Below are positions 11,353 to 20,429 of a DNA stretch of 64,000 nucleotides, piece by piece. The stretch comes from Janthinobacterium sp. 64 (GTDB lineage: Bacteria; Pseudomonadota; Gammaproteobacteria; Burkholderiales; Burkholderiaceae_D), in NCBI RefSeq assembly GCF_002813325.1, contig NZ_PHUG01000001.1, positions 2,294,001 through 2,358,000 on the forward strand, in the 5' to 3' direction. Positions within the stretch are counted from its first letter, which is position 1. Each line of letters begins with the position of its first letter. Both the position numbers and the translations under genes were made by a program. Under the pieces are notes generated by a model that made no database searches, was not told the origin of the DNA, and saw only the letters and a list, made by a program, of their open reading frames with translations.

Positions 11353-12132
11353 TCAGCTGGCGCCGTGGCCGCTCCCGGCATCGAGCCGGAACGACACGGG
11401 CAAAGTGACCGTCACCGTGCCCTGGCGCAATACGCTGGCCGGTGGCGCCGGCAACGGTTGCGCGCGCTCAAGCACTTGCAAGGCTTCGCGGTCGAGCAGC
11501 ACCGTGCCCGACGAGGTGACCAGTTCGCTGGCCAGCAGCTTGCCATCGCGGTCCACCTGGAAGCGCACCCAGGCGGCGCCAGCCTTGTTGCGCTGGCGCG
11601 CGTCGCCCGGATAGCGCTTGAAATGGGCCAGATGGCCAAGCACCCGGCTTTGCCAGCTGGCCGGCGCGGCATTGGTCGACGGCGTGTCGCTGTCGAACGG
11701 CGCCGCCTGCGGGCCGCGCACGGGGCTTGGTGCCGGCGTGGCGCTGCTGCTGGCCTGCGCGGGCAAGGACGCTTCCTTGGCGGCATCCTTGCCGGGATCG
11801 GGCGACGGACTGGTTTCTGCCTTCGCCTCTTTTTCCGCCGCGACGATGTCCGGCGCGGCGGCACGCGCCAGCACCGGCAAGGCTTCCTGCCGGACTGCAC
11901 TTTTGGGCGGCCGGGCGGCGCTGGAGGCGGCCGACTGGCGCGCGCCCACGGCATGCGCCACCTGTGTTTCCGGCGACATCGCTTGCGCGGCAAAGACCAG
12001 CATCACGCTGGCGGCCGGATTGGCGGGCGCGACGCTGACGGGCCGCCAGGCCGCCCACAGCAGCAGCGCCAGCGCGCCCGCCATCACCAGCGACGTGGCG
12101 ATGCCCCAGCTCAATACCGGACGCGCAGTCAC
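11353..12132 (-). CDS. tonB: TonB-family energy transducer
   Basis: 259 residues. One N-terminal membrane span (residues about 8-28) is followed by a long Ala/Pro/Ser-rich periplasmic linker and a C-terminal TonB domain (residues about 165-250: KRYPGDARQRNKAGAAWVRF, then VTSSGTVLLDREAL). TonB passes proton-motive energy from ExbB/ExbD to outer-membrane receptors. The start overlaps the exbD stop by four bases (ATGA), indicating coupled translation. It lies directly upstream of the receptor it probably serves. Confidence 0.93.
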   Translation of the reverse strand: MTARPVLSWGIATSLVMAGALALLLWAAWRPVSVAPANPAASVMLVFAAQAMSPETQVAHAVGARQSAASSAARPPKSAVRQEALPVLARAAAPDIVAAEKEAKAETSPSPDPGKDAAKEASLPAQASSSATPAPSPVRGPQAAPFDSDTPSTNAAPASWQSRVLGHLAHFKRYPGDARQRNKAGAAWVRFQVDRDGKLLASELVTSSGTVLLDREALQVLERAQPLPAPPASVLRQGTVTVTLPVSFRLDAGSGHGAS

Positions 12133-12554
12133 CCGCCCTCCCGGCCGACCAGGCCCACTTTCAGATAGCCGGCCTGGCGCAGGGCATCCATCACGCCCAG
12201 CACGTCTTCATATGCGGCTTGCTTGTCGGCCTGGAAAAACAGCGTGCGCTGGCGGTCGCCGCCCGTTTGCGCATCGAGCAGGCTGCCCAATTGCTCGCGC
12301 GCCACGGGAGATTCCCCCAGATACAGGCTATGGTCGGCTTTCAGGGAAACGAACAGGGGCTTGTCGGGACGCGGCTCGGGCTTGGCCGTGGCAACCGGCA
12401 AGTCGATTTTCAGGTCGACGGTGGCCAGCGGCGAGACCACCATGAAGATGATCAACAGCACCAGCATCACGTCGATGAAGGGCGTGACATTGATCTCGCT
12501 CAATTCCTGCATGTCGGCCGTATCGTCGTCAGGTGACGGAAACAGGGAAGCCAT
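12129..12554 (-). CDS. exbD: ExbD/TolR-family biopolymer transport protein
   Basis: 141 residues. The N-terminal cytoplasmic segment ends in the family signature ELSEINVTPFIDVMLVLLIIF, whose Asp (FIDVML) within the single membrane span (about 23-43) is the proton-conducting residue. The periplasmic domain follows to the C-terminus. ExbD works with ExbB as the stator that energises TonB. It follows exbB by three bases and overlaps tonB by four. Confidence 0.95.
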   Translation of the reverse strand: MASLFPSPDDDTADMQELSEINVTPFIDVMLVLLIIFMVVSPLATVDLKIDLPVATAKPEPRPDKPLFVSLKADHSLYLGESPVAREQLGSLLDAQTGGDRQRTLFFQADKQAAYEDVLGVMDALRQAGYLKVGLVGREGG

Positions 12555-12557
12555 GGC

Positions 12558-13304
12558 TCAGGCCTGCTGGCGCATGTCGAGGTCGCGGCTCAGCATCAGC
12601 AGCACTTGCGCGGAAGCGGCACGCAGCTGCGCCTTGACCTGGTTGATGCCACGGCTGAGCACGTTATAGATGACGACGGCCGGTATCGCCGCCACCAGGC
12701 CCAGGGCGGTGGCCAGCAAGGCTTCCGCGATGCCGGGCGCGACTGTCGCCAGATTCGTGCTCTGGCTGACGGCGATGCCGATAAAGCTGTTCATGATGCC
12801 CCACACGGTGCCGAACAGGCCGACGAACGGCGCCACGGCACCGATGCTGGCCAGCAAACCGATGCCTTGCGTCATCGCGCGCACTTGCTGCGCGATTAAC
12901 TGTTCCTGGCGGAAACCGGCCCGTTCTTTCAACGCCGCCGCCGGCGCATGCGCGTGCGACAAGCTCAGTTCCTGCTGCACGTCATCGAGCAACCGTTGCG
13001 CCAGCAAAGACGCCCCGCTCTTGACTGCCGCGTCCGGCAAGGAAGTCGCCGACTTCAGCATGGCGACGGCCAGCGCCGCCTCGCGCCGCGCTTGCAGCAA
13101 GCTGGCGCCCTTCACCAGCAAGACCACCCAGGTGGCCAACGCGGCGATCAACAGGCCGATGAGCACGCTTTTGACGACCTGGTCGGCGGCGAAGAACATG
13201 CCCAGCGGCGACATGTCGTGCGGCAAGGCGGACGCTTGTGCGCCGGAATGAAAGATGAAAAGAAACACGCCGCCGGCAGCGGCTTTGATACAGGAAATAC
13301 GCAT
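12558..13304 (-). CDS. exbB: ExbB/TolQ-family proton channel subunit
   Basis: 248 residues. It has a signal-like N-terminal hydrophobic segment, then a membrane span (about 45-65), a cytoplasmic stretch rich in Ala and charged residues, and the conserved pair of membrane spans near the C-terminus ([21 protein letters not shown] and [21 protein letters not shown]). ExbB forms the inner-membrane pentamer around ExbD. The position between chaN and exbD in an overlapping operon fits a dedicated transport motor. Confidence 0.95.
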   Translation of the reverse strand: MRISCIKAAAGGVFLFIFHSGAQASALPHDMSPLGMFFAADQVVKSVLIGLLIAALATWVVLLVKGASLLQARREAALAVAMLKSATSLPDAAVKSGASLLAQRLLDDVQQELSLSHAHAPAAALKERAGFRQEQLIAQQVRAMTQGIGLLASIGAVAPFVGLFGTVWGIMNSFIGIAVSQSTNLATVAPGIAEALLATALGLVAAIPAVVIYNVLSRGINQVKAQLRAASAQVLLMLSRDLDMRQQA

Positions 13305-13376
13305 GGAAGCTTCAACAGGTAAGAAAAAATCGGACGGACTACCTGGCTGCTGCTAAGAAGCTTGCTGGGGAAGAGT

Positions 13377-13395
13377 GCCGGGCAGAACGCCCGGC
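13377..13395 (-). other. Intercistronic hairpin between chaN and exbB
   Basis: GCCGGGC/GCCCGGC form a 7-bp stem with a 5-nt loop between chaN and exbB. There is no T-run, so it may be a processing or stability element rather than a terminator. Confidence 0.3.
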
Positions 13396-13409
13396 GGCAG
13401 TACAAGGAA

Positions 13410-14339
13410 TTACTTGGCGCTGGCGACGGCGGCTGCGGCGGCGGCTGTTACTGCCGGCGTGAACCAGACGAAATCGGCCTGCGGCGCCAGCACCGTGGCG
13501 CCCTGCTGTGCCAGCACCAGCACCAGCGGCGCCGGGCCGCCCGTCAAGTCCTGCACGTGCAGCGGCACGCCCAGGTCCTTGTGCGCATGGTAGGCGCCAG
13601 CGATCAGCACGGCCGGCGCGGGCGCGGCCAGCAGGCGCTCGGCCATGCGGCGGTCGCGCTGCTGCTGCACCGACAGCATGGCGGCCAGGCGCGGCGCGTC
13701 GATCTGGTTGTCGTGCATGACGCGGATGATGTCTTTCAGTTTGTCATGCACCTTGCCATCGTTGGCCAGGTTCGAATGCTTGCCCTGCACGGCCGGCTGG
13801 TCGATAAACAGTTGCTTGATCTCGCTGCGGTCCAGGTTGGCCGACCAGACCGGGTATGGCGCGCGCATCACTGTCATGACCAGCTCGCCATATTGCGCCC
13901 ACTTCCAGCTCGGTTGCCAGGCCAGCAGTTCGGCCACGTGTTCGGGACGCACGACGGGGTCCGTCTGCAGCCACGGCTTGACCTTGTCGACCTTGACTTG
14001 CTGGTCCGGGTTCAGCATTTCCAGCAGCACGCTGCCTTGCGGGCGCTGGCCCTGCAATTGCTGCAGCAGCCATTGCTCGATCTGGTGATGGCTGAGCTGG
14101 TCATGCTGTTCGCCGATGATGACCCTCGGCGCGGCGGCCAGCTGGGCCAGCAATTGCTCGGCGCTCAGGCGCTGGCCGCTGCGCAGGTCGACGATCTGGC
14201 CCAGCTGGCGCACGTCTTGCGCGGAAGCAGGCGTCACGGCGGTGGCGCCGGAACCGGTGGCTGGTGCGACACTGCTGCAGGCGCTCAGCGCCAGCACGCA
14301 GGCGGGCAGGACGGCGGCGAGGGACAAGGGGAATTTCAT
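13410..14339 (-). CDS. ChaN-family haem-binding lipoprotein
   Basis: 309 residues. A lipoprotein signal with the lipobox LSAC (Cys at about 21) predicts membrane anchoring. The ChaN domain (about 60-290) contains RVIIGEQHDQLSHHQIEQWLL, the His-rich motif typical of this family, and a distal GAYHAHKDLGVP segment with further His residues. ChaN proteins bind haem and are iron-regulated in Campylobacter. Here the gene heads an operon with exbB, exbD, tonB and a TonB receptor, and a Fur box lies 60-78 bp upstream, which supports a role in haem uptake. The exact function of the family is not settled. Confidence 0.85.
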   Translation of the reverse strand: MKFPLSLAAVLPACVLALSACSSVAPATGSGATAVTPASAQDVRQLGQIVDLRSGQRLSAEQLLAQLAAAPRVIIGEQHDQLSHHQIEQWLLQQLQGQRPQGSVLLEMLNPDQQVKVDKVKPWLQTDPVVRPEHVAELLAWQPSWKWAQYGELVMTVMRAPYPVWSANLDRSEIKQLFIDQPAVQGKHSNLANDGKVHDKLKDIIRVMHDNQIDAPRLAAMLSVQQQRDRRMAERLLAAPAPAVLIAGAYHAHKDLGVPLHVQDLTGGPAPLVLVLAQQGATVLAPQADFVWFTPAVTAAAAAAVASAK

Positions 14340-14398
14340 GGCAGGGCCTTTCGGGTCTGAGCACGCATTGCAAAATAACTACTGGCGGGCATTCTAAT

Positions 14399-14417
14399 AG
14401 AAATGATTCTCATTTAC
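14399..14417 (-). promoter_or_regulatory. Fur box upstream of chaN
   Basis: AGAAATGATTCTCATTTAC matches 12 of 19 positions of the classical Fur site, with a strong AAATGAT/TCATTT core. It lies 60-78 bp before the chaN start in the divergent region with the FAD oxidase gene, so it could also affect that gene. Confidence 0.6.
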
Positions 14418-14528
14418 AACTAGTGCACGGCAAACCCTGCGGATTTTTTTACAAGCGGCAAAAAATCAACATGGTGCTTCGGTGAAATCCCCGGGCGCGG
14501 AGTAGAATAAAAAAAACGGAGGACTCGC

Positions 14529-15938
14529 GTGAATCAAACTGACCAGTTGGCGGTACTGAAAAAACCGCTGCCAGAATCCCTTTCTGCCGTACTTTCCCTG
14601 ATCTTTGCCGACCGCTTTTCCATGACGCAAGCCATGCGCGCACACCATGGCCGCGACGAGTCGAGCTATCCCCCCATGCTGCCCGATGCCGTTATCTTCG
14701 CCCATTCCACCGAGGAAGTGGCGGCCGCCGTCAAACTGTGCAGCGCACACGACGTGCCCGTCATCGCCTATGGCAGCGGCACCTCGCTCGAAGGCCATGT
14801 GCTGGCCCTGCATGGTGGCGTGACGATTGATCTGTCGCAAATGCACCAGATGGTAGCAGTGCATGCTGAAGACTTGACGGCCACCGTGCAGGCGGGCGTG
14901 ACGCGCAAGCAACTGAACGAGGAAATCCGCGGCACGGGCCTGTTCTTCCCCATCGACCCGGGCGCCAATGCGTCCTTGGGCGGCATGGCGGCCACGCGCG
15001 CCTCGGGCACGAATGCCGTGCGCTACGGCACCATGCGCGAAAACGTGCTGGCCCTGACGGTGGTCACGGCCGATGGCCGCATCATCAAGACGGGAACCAG
15101 GGCGAAAAAATCGTCGGCCGGCTACGACCTGACGCGTTTGTTCGTCGGCAGCGAAGGGACGTTGGGCATCATCACGGAAGTGACCGTGAAACTGTATCCG
15201 CTGCCGGAAGCGATCTCGGCGGCCGTGTGCTCGTTCCCCGGCACGGGCGAAGCCGTCAGCGCCGTGATCCAGACCATCCAGATGGGTATTCCTGTGGCAC
15301 GGGTCGAGTTTCTCGATGAAAATGGCGTCAAAGCCATCAACGCCTACGACAAGATGGCGCTGCCAGTGAAACCGCTGCTGCTGTTTGAATTCCACGGCAC
15401 GCCGGCCAGCGTGGCCGAGCAGGCGCAGCTGGTGCAAGCCATCACGGCGGAGCACGGCGCCAGCGATTTCGAATGGGCCAGCCGCCCCGAAGAACGCTCG
15501 CGCCTGTGGGCTGCGCGCCACAACGCGTATTTCGCCCTGCTGCAGATGCGCCCCGGCAGCCGCGCCATTTCCACCGATTGCTGCGTGCCGATTTCGCGCC
15601 TGGCCGAATGCATCCTCGCCACCAAGGCCGATTGCGAGGCGCAGGGTCTGATCTACGCCATCATCGGCCACGTGGGCGACGGCAACTTCCACGTGCAGAT
15701 GCTGGTCGATCCCGATGATCCGGCCGACATCGCCCGCGCGGAAAAGGTCAACAGCGACATGGTCACGCGCGCCATCGGCATGGACGGCACCTGCACGGGA
15801 GAACACGGCGTGGGCATGCACAAGATGGCTTTCCTGGTGGAAGAACATGGAGAAGGCGCCATCGACACCATGCGCGCCGTGAAGCACGCGCTGGATCCGA
15901 AGAACATCATGAATCCAGGCAAGATCGTGCGCTGGTAA
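14529..15938 (+). CDS. FAD-linked D-2-hydroxyacid dehydrogenase, GlcD/D-lactate dehydrogenase type
   Basis: 469 residues. The start is a GTG, decided by an ideal GGAGG six bases upstream (14518-14522). The FAD-binding PCMH domain (about 50-230) shows IAYGSGTSLEGH, PIDPGANASLGGMAATRASG and LFVGSEGTLGIITE; the C-terminal domain ends with GEHGVGMHKM and DPKNIMNPGKI, characteristic of GlcD, cytochrome-type D-lactate dehydrogenase and relatives. It oxidises D-2-hydroxyacids such as D-lactate or glycolate, probably donating electrons to cytochrome or quinone. The absence of glcE/glcF neighbours favours the D-lactate type. It is divergent from the Fur-controlled operon. Confidence 0.88.
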   Translation: MNQTDQLAVLKKPLPESLSAVLSLIFADRFSMTQAMRAHHGRDESSYPPMLPDAVIFAHSTEEVAAAVKLCSAHDVPVIAYGSGTSLEGHVLALHGGVTIDLSQMHQMVAVHAEDLTATVQAGVTRKQLNEEIRGTGLFFPIDPGANASLGGMAATRASGTNAVRYGTMRENVLALTVVTADGRIIKTGTRAKKSSAGYDLTRLFVGSEGTLGIITEVTVKLYPLPEAISAAVCSFPGTGEAVSAVIQTIQMGIPVARVEFLDENGVKAINAYDKMALPVKPLLLFEFHGTPASVAEQAQLVQAITAEHGASDFEWASRPEERSRLWAARHNAYFALLQMRPGSRAISTDCCVPISRLAECILATKADCEAQGLIYAIIGHVGDGNFHVQMLVDPDDPADIARAEKVNSDMVTRAIGMDGTCTGEHGVGMHKMAFLVEEHGEGAIDTMRAVKHALDPKNIMNPGKIVRW

Positions 15939-16418
15939 TCAGGCCGTCAATTCCATGCGCATCGGCACAAACGCGATGCCGCCCGTCTCCACCTTCGGCC
16001 CCGTGGCGACAAAGCCCAGGCTTTCATACAGGGGCAAGGCGTAGGCCGAGGAGTTGACGGTAAATGCCGTCACGCCGCCCCTGACCAGCGACGCATCGCG
16101 GGCAGCCTGCCACAAACGGCGCGCCATGCCGCGCCGGTGCAGGGCGCGCGGCACGAACATATGGAACAGGTGCGTGTTGTCGCGCATGGCCACCACGCCG
16201 GCCAGTTCGCCGTCGATGTGCGCGAGCTGATACGCGTAGCGCGACTGCGACAGATAGCCTTCGATGGCTGGCTGGCGGCAATGTTCGATGAACTTTTCCG
16301 CCCCCGCACCGTCCGGGTGCAAGGTCAGAAAAGGCATCAGGTCGTCGATCAGCGCGACGATGGCGGGCGCGTCGGCAACCAGGGCGGGACGCAATGTCGG
16401 TTCGGGTAAAGTAGTCAT
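15939..16418 (-). CDS. GNAT-family N-acetyltransferase
   Basis: 159 residues from MTTLPEP; an alternative ATG four codons upstream is possible. The acetyl-CoA binding region is HLFHMFVPRALHRRGMARRLWQAA (the V-x-R-x-R-G-x-A/G signature), followed by ALPLYESLGFVATG, the usual GNAT C-terminal motif. The substrate is unknown. The stop abuts the end of the convergent FAD oxidase gene with no gap. It lies 40 bp downstream of dnaE2 on the same strand and may be read through from the SOS promoter. A Fur-like palindrome covers the start codons. Confidence 0.85.
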   Translation of the reverse strand: MTTLPEPTLRPALVADAPAIVALIDDLMPFLTLHPDGAGAEKFIEHCRQPAIEGYLSQSRYAYQLAHIDGELAGVVAMRDNTHLFHMFVPRALHRRGMARRLWQAARDASLVRGGVTAFTVNSSAYALPLYESLGFVATGPKVETGGIAFVPMRMELTA

Positions 16419-16458
16419 GATGATAATCATGCCATCGTCTGGACGATGTTGACAAGCA

Positions 16459-19400
16459 TCAACAGAAATCGCGGCTGCTGGTCCGCAGCCGCCCCAGCAA
16501 ATGCGACATGTCGACCAGACGCTTGGCCACCAGGTTGCGCACGATGCCCTCCCTTTGCCACACGCCGTACACGCCCAGCAGCGGCGCGCTCAGCACTTCG
16601 CGCCGCTGGCTTTCCACCAGGTCGGGCCAGACGATGACGTTGACCGTGCCCGTCTCGTCTTCCAGTGTCATGAAGATCACGCCCTTGGCCGTGCCCGGCC
16701 GCTGGCGCACGGTGACGATGCCGCAGGCGCGCGCCAGCTGGCCATGCGTGTAGCTGGCCAGCGCGGATGCGGGCAGAAAGCGCTCCTCCAGCAATTGTGC
16801 GCGCAGCAGCGCCAGCGGGTGGCGGCCCAGGGTCAGACCTTGCGAACGATAATCGCTGACGATGCCCTCGCCTTCCGTCGGCGCGGCCAGCACGGGCAAG
16901 TCTTCCTCTTGCGTGGTGGCGCGCAGCAAATCCCTGTCGGGCACGGCGCCGGCCGCCTGCCATAGGGCCGCGCGCCGGTGGCCCGCCAGCGCGTGCAGCG
17001 CATTGCCGGCGGCCAGCACCTGCAAATCATGGCGGTCCAGGCCGCCGCGCCGCGCCAGGTCGGCCACGTCGACGAAGGCAGCGATGGCGCGCGCATCCCC
17101 GATGCGCAGGGCGGCCTCGGCGCGCATGCCGAACAGGCTGTTCAAGCCCAGGCGCACGGCAGGCGCACTCCCCTCGCCTTCCAGGGTTGTCTCCCAGTCG
17201 CTGACGGCCACATCGACGGGCAGCACCTGCACGCCATGCCGACGAGCATCCTGCACCAGTTGCGAGGGACTGTAAAAGCCCATGGGCTGGCTATTGAGCA
17301 AGGCGCACAGAAAGGCGGCCGGTTCATGGCATTTCAGCCAGGAACTGGCATACGTCAGCAGGGCGAAACTGGCCGCGTGCGACTCAGGAAAACCGTATTC
17401 GCCAAAGCCCTCGATCTGGCTGAAGATAGCCTCGGCAAAACCTTTCTCATAGCCATTATCGACCATGGCATCGACGATGCGGTCATGGTAATTGTTCATG
17501 CCGCCCTTGCGTTTCCAGGCCGCCATGGCGCGCCGCAACTGGTCCGCTTCGCCGGGCGTGAAATCGGCGGCGATGATGGCCACCTGCATCACTTGCTCCT
17601 GGAAGATCGGGATGCCCAGGGTGCGTCCCAGCGCCTTTTCCAGGCCCTTCGGATAGTCGACCGGTTCTTTCTGCTGGCGCCGCTGCAGATACGGATGCAC
17701 CATGCCGCCCTGGATGGGGCCGGGACGCACCAGCGCCACTTCGATGACGAGGTCATAGAATTCACGGGGCCGCAGGCGCGGCAGCATGCTCATCTGCGCG
17801 CGCGACTCGATCTGGAACACGCCGATGGTGTCGGCCTGGCACATCATGTCGTAGGTGACGGGATCTTCGGCGGGAATATCCTGCAAACGAAATTCCTCGC
17901 CGCGCCGTGCCCCCACCAGTTCCAGGGCACGGCGCAGGGCCGACAGCATGCCCAGCGCCAGCACGTCGACCTTCATCAAGCCCAGTTCCTCCAGGTCATT
18001 CTTGTCCCACTCGATGACGCTGCGCTCGGCCATGCTGGCGTTTTCAATCGGCACCAGGCGCGACAATTTTCCCTGAGCGATGACAAAACCGCCCGGATGC
18101 TGCGACAGGTGGCGGGGAAAACCCAGCAACTGCTGCGCCAGGCCAGCCCACTGCTGCGATAGTTCCGCCTCCGGGTCGAGCCCGCATTCGGCCAGGCGCT
18201 CCAGCAGATCGTGCTTGCCGTCGAACCAGCGGTGCGCCTTGGCCACCTTTTCCACGATGGCCAGGTCGATCCCCAGCGCCCGGCCGCTGTCGCGCAAGGC
18301 GCTTTTCGGACGGTAACTGATCACCACGGCCGCCAGCGCGGCCCGCTCGCGGCCGTATTTGCCGTAGATATATTGAATCACCTCTTCGCGCCGCTGGTGC
18401 TCGAAATCGACGTCGATGTCGGGCGGCTCGTTGCGCTCGCGCGACATGAAGCGCCCGACCAGACAATTGCCGCGCGCCGGGTCCACTTCCGTGATGTGCA
18501 GGCAATAGCAGACGGCCGAATTGGCGGCCGAGCCCCGCCCCTGGCACAGGATGTCTTGCGAGCGGGCAAAGCGCACGATGTCGTACACGGTCAAAAAGTA
18601 CGCTTCATACGACAGTTCGGCGATCAGTTCCAGCTCCTGCTCGATCTGCTGCTGCACGTTGGCGGGAATACCCAGCGGAAAGCGGCTGCGCGCGCCCGCA
18701 TAGGTTTCCTCGCGCAAATAGGTCGCCGGCGTGTGGCCGTGCGGCACCAGCTCGACTGGATAGTCATAGCGCAGGCTGTCGAGGGAAAATGTGCACTGCT
18801 TGGCGATGCGCACGGTTTCCGCCAGCGCTTGCGGCGGATACACATTGGCCAGGCGCAGGCGCGCGCGCAGATGCTGCTCCGCGTTTTGCGCCAGCGCATA
18901 GCCGCACTCACCCACGGGTTTGCCCACGCGTATCGCGCACAGGGTGTCGAGCAAAGGCTTGCGCGACCGCACGTGCATGCACACGTGGCCGACGGCCACC
19001 ACGGACACGCCCAGCGCCTGCGCTACCTCTTGCACGGCGCTGCGGTGCGCGTCATCCTGCGCCCGCTGCAGCAAATTCAGGCCGATCCAGCTGCGCTCGC
19101 CGCCAAAGGTGGCCGCCATCCACACACCCTGCGCGCGCACGGTTTCCGGCTGGGCCGGATAGCTGGGCAGCAAGATCATCAGGCAGCCGGGCAGCCCCCG
19201 CAAATGGGCAAACTCCGCCGAAGGCGCGGCGAAATCGTCGGGCGTCAGCAAATAGCGCCCCTTGGCTGCCCGCGTGCGCGCCATGGTGATCAGTTCCGAC
19301 AAATTGCCGTAACCGTCGCTGTCGCGCACCAGCGCCAGCAAGGACAGGGCCGGACTGCCGTCGGCCTGCGTCAAGTGAAAATGCGCGCCGATAATCAGGG

Positions 19401-19596
19401 GGAGGCCTGCCCGCTTGGCTACCGCATGCGCGCGCACGACGCCCGCCAGCGAGCACTCGTCGGTGATGGCCAGCCCCTTGTACCCGAGCTGGACGGCGCG
19501 CGCCACCAGCTCTTCCGCATGCGAGGCTCCATGCAGGAAGCTGAAATTGCTCAGGCAGTACAACTCAGCATACTCGGGTAAGACGGCGCCCCACAT
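16459..19596 (-). CDS. dnaE2: Error-prone DNA polymerase III alpha subunit, DnaE2
   Basis: 1045 residues, typical of DnaE2 (DnaE1 is about 1160). The N-terminus YAELYCLSNFSFLHGASHAEELV is the PHP domain in its DnaE2 form. The polymerase core contains PPDIDVDFEHQRREEVIQYIYGKYG with the catalytic Asp pair and GRGSAANSAVCYCLHITEVDP. The C-terminal part has helix-hairpin-helix and OB-fold regions (LGRHPLALLRAQL; GIVTVRQRPGTAKGVIFMTLEDETG). DnaE2 carries out damage-induced mutagenesis together with ImuA and ImuB. The ATG has GAGG upstream, and a LexA box overlaps the promoter. imuA-imuB are not adjacent but lie about 26 kb away in this window. Confidence 0.96.
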   Translation of the reverse strand: MWGAVLPEYAELYCLSNFSFLHGASHAEELVARAVQLGYKGLAITDECSLAGVVRAHAVAKRAGLPLIIGAHFHLTQADGSPALSLLALVRDSDGYGNLSELITMARTRAAKGRYLLTPDDFAAPSAEFAHLRGLPGCLMILLPSYPAQPETVRAQGVWMAATFGGERSWIGLNLLQRAQDDAHRSAVQEVAQALGVSVVAVGHVCMHVRSRKPLLDTLCAIRVGKPVGECGYALAQNAEQHLRARLRLANVYPPQALAETVRIAKQCTFSLDSLRYDYPVELVPHGHTPATYLREETYAGARSRFPLGIPANVQQQIEQELELIAELSYEAYFLTVYDIVRFARSQDILCQGRGSAANSAVCYCLHITEVDPARGNCLVGRFMSRERNEPPDIDVDFEHQRREEVIQYIYGKYGRERAALAAVVISYRPKSALRDSGRALGIDLAIVEKVAKAHRWFDGKHDLLERLAECGLDPEAELSQQWAGLAQQLLGFPRHLSQHPGGFVIAQGKLSRLVPIENASMAERSVIEWDKNDLEELGLMKVDVLALGMLSALRRALELVGARRGEEFRLQDIPAEDPVTYDMMCQADTIGVFQIESRAQMSMLPRLRPREFYDLVIEVALVRPGPIQGGMVHPYLQRRQQKEPVDYPKGLEKALGRTLGIPIFQEQVMQVAIIAADFTPGEADQLRRAMAAWKRKGGMNNYHDRIVDAMVDNGYEKGFAEAIFSQIEGFGEYGFPESHAASFALLTYASSWLKCHEPAAFLCALLNSQPMGFYSPSQLVQDARRHGVQVLPVDVAVSDWETTLEGEGSAPAVRLGLNSLFGMRAEAALRIGDARAIAAFVDVADLARRGGLDRHDLQVLAAGNALHALAGHRRAALWQAAGAVPDRDLLRATTQEEDLPVLAAPTEGEGIVSDYRSQGLTLGRHPLALLRAQLLEERFLPASALASYTHGQLARACGIVTVRQRPGTAKGVIFMTLEDETGTVNVIVWPDLVESQRREVLSAPLLGVYGVWQREGIVRNLVAKRLVDMSHLLGRLRTSSRDFC

Positions 19597-19608
19597 GATC
19601 TACCTCAA

Positions 19609-19635
19609 TACTGTATATAAACACAGTATATTATA
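19609..19635 (-). promoter_or_regulatory. SOS (LexA) box and -10 element of dnaE2
   Basis: TACTGTATATAAACACAGTA (19609-19628) contains CTG-N10-CAG and closely matches the E. coli-type LexA site. A perfect minus-strand -10 TATAAT (19630-19635) abuts it, so LexA would cover the transcription start of dnaE2. Confidence 0.85.
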
Positions 19636-19708
19636 CTCATCTGGAAAAGGTGGCCGGGAAGCGCAACGACTGTTGATTTAGAAAATCAACCGCTGAGAGC
19701 ATGAAACG

Positions 19709-20059
19709 TCAATGCGCGACAATGCGAAACTCCGTCGCGGTGGCGATGGGGCGAACTTGATTGCGCTCCCGTTTCAGTTGCACGATGCCGTAGTTGGACA
19801 TGGTTTTCAAGGTGCGCGACAGGTTGCTCGGTTTACGGCCTGTTGTCTCAGCCAATGCGGAGATGGATTCCGGTTGCGTTTCCAGAATCACGTGCAGCAA
19901 TGCCCGGTTTTCGTCGCTCAGGACTTCCGCCAGCGATTTGATGGAAGTGAACCAGACTTTAGGCTCGTTCGGCTTCGGTTTATAGGTACCGCTAGCGATA
20001 GCCAACACGCGTTCGCGGATTTTCTCTTGCGGCATGATGCCAATAAAAATCGGTTTCAT
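19709..20059 (-). CDS. Winged-helix DNA-binding protein, likely TumA-type antitoxin
   Basis: 116 residues. The second half is a winged helix-turn-helix of MarR/ArsR-like form: ENRALLHVILETQPESISALAETTGRKPSNLSRTLKTMSNYGIVQLKR. It overlaps the upstream toxin-like gene by four bases (ATGA), a classic toxin-antitoxin arrangement with the toxin gene first. The family (HVO_A0114-like DNA-binding proteins) is known as the partner of TumE-type proteins. It would repress its own promoter, where an inverted repeat is seen. The G+C content is lower than that of dnaE2 next door, suggesting acquisition. Confidence 0.75.
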   Translation of the reverse strand: MKPIFIGIMPQEKIRERVLAIASGTYKPKPNEPKVWFTSIKSLAEVLSDENRALLHVILETQPESISALAETTGRKPSNLSRTLKTMSNYGIVQLKRERNQVRPIATATEFRIVAH

Positions 20060-20421
20060 TGATTTTTCACCTCCAGCAAAACGCGGTCCACGTCAGCAAA
20101 GAAATCAGTAATGAGATGCTGCGCATCCTTGAATTCATAGGGCACTCCCTGATCCGACGGATGCCGGTGTTGATGGTCAAAAGCCACGATACGTCCCGCA
20201 TATTTGAATTTCTTTGGCGGCTTTACCATGTGCGCATTGTCATAGCCGAGGATGCGTTTACCATACGGTTCGTGCAGCGTCAGAGAGTAGCGTATGCCGT
20301 GGGGTATTTCATCCGATACCTTCGTCCGCCTGGCCTCTATCTTGATCCAATAGCCGCCATCCTGATCGAGGATGCAACCGTCGAGGTCCAGCAATGTATC
20401 AATGGCAGGATCGATCCACAT
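20056..20421 (-). CDS. TumE-family (DUF6516-like) toxin
   Basis: 121 residues. The fold signature is DGGYWIKIEARRTKVSDEIPHGIRYSLTLHEPYGKRILGYDNAH followed by HQHRHPSDQG, which is characteristic of the DUF6516/TumE group: short proteins with a conserved N-terminal beta-rich unit and an H-x-H-x-H segment. TumE proteins are proposed toxins with an unknown target. It is the first gene of a two-gene unit with a winged-helix antitoxin. The start has an inverted repeat just upstream that could be the operator. Assignment to the family is by memory of motif and context and is good but not certain. Confidence 0.72.
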   Translation of the reverse strand: MWIDPAIDTLLDLDGCILDQDGGYWIKIEARRTKVSDEIPHGIRYSLTLHEPYGKRILGYDNAHMVKPPKKFKYAGRIVAFDHQHRHPSDQGVPYEFKDAQHLITDFFADVDRVLLEVKNQ

Positions 20422-20429
20422 GCGACAAA

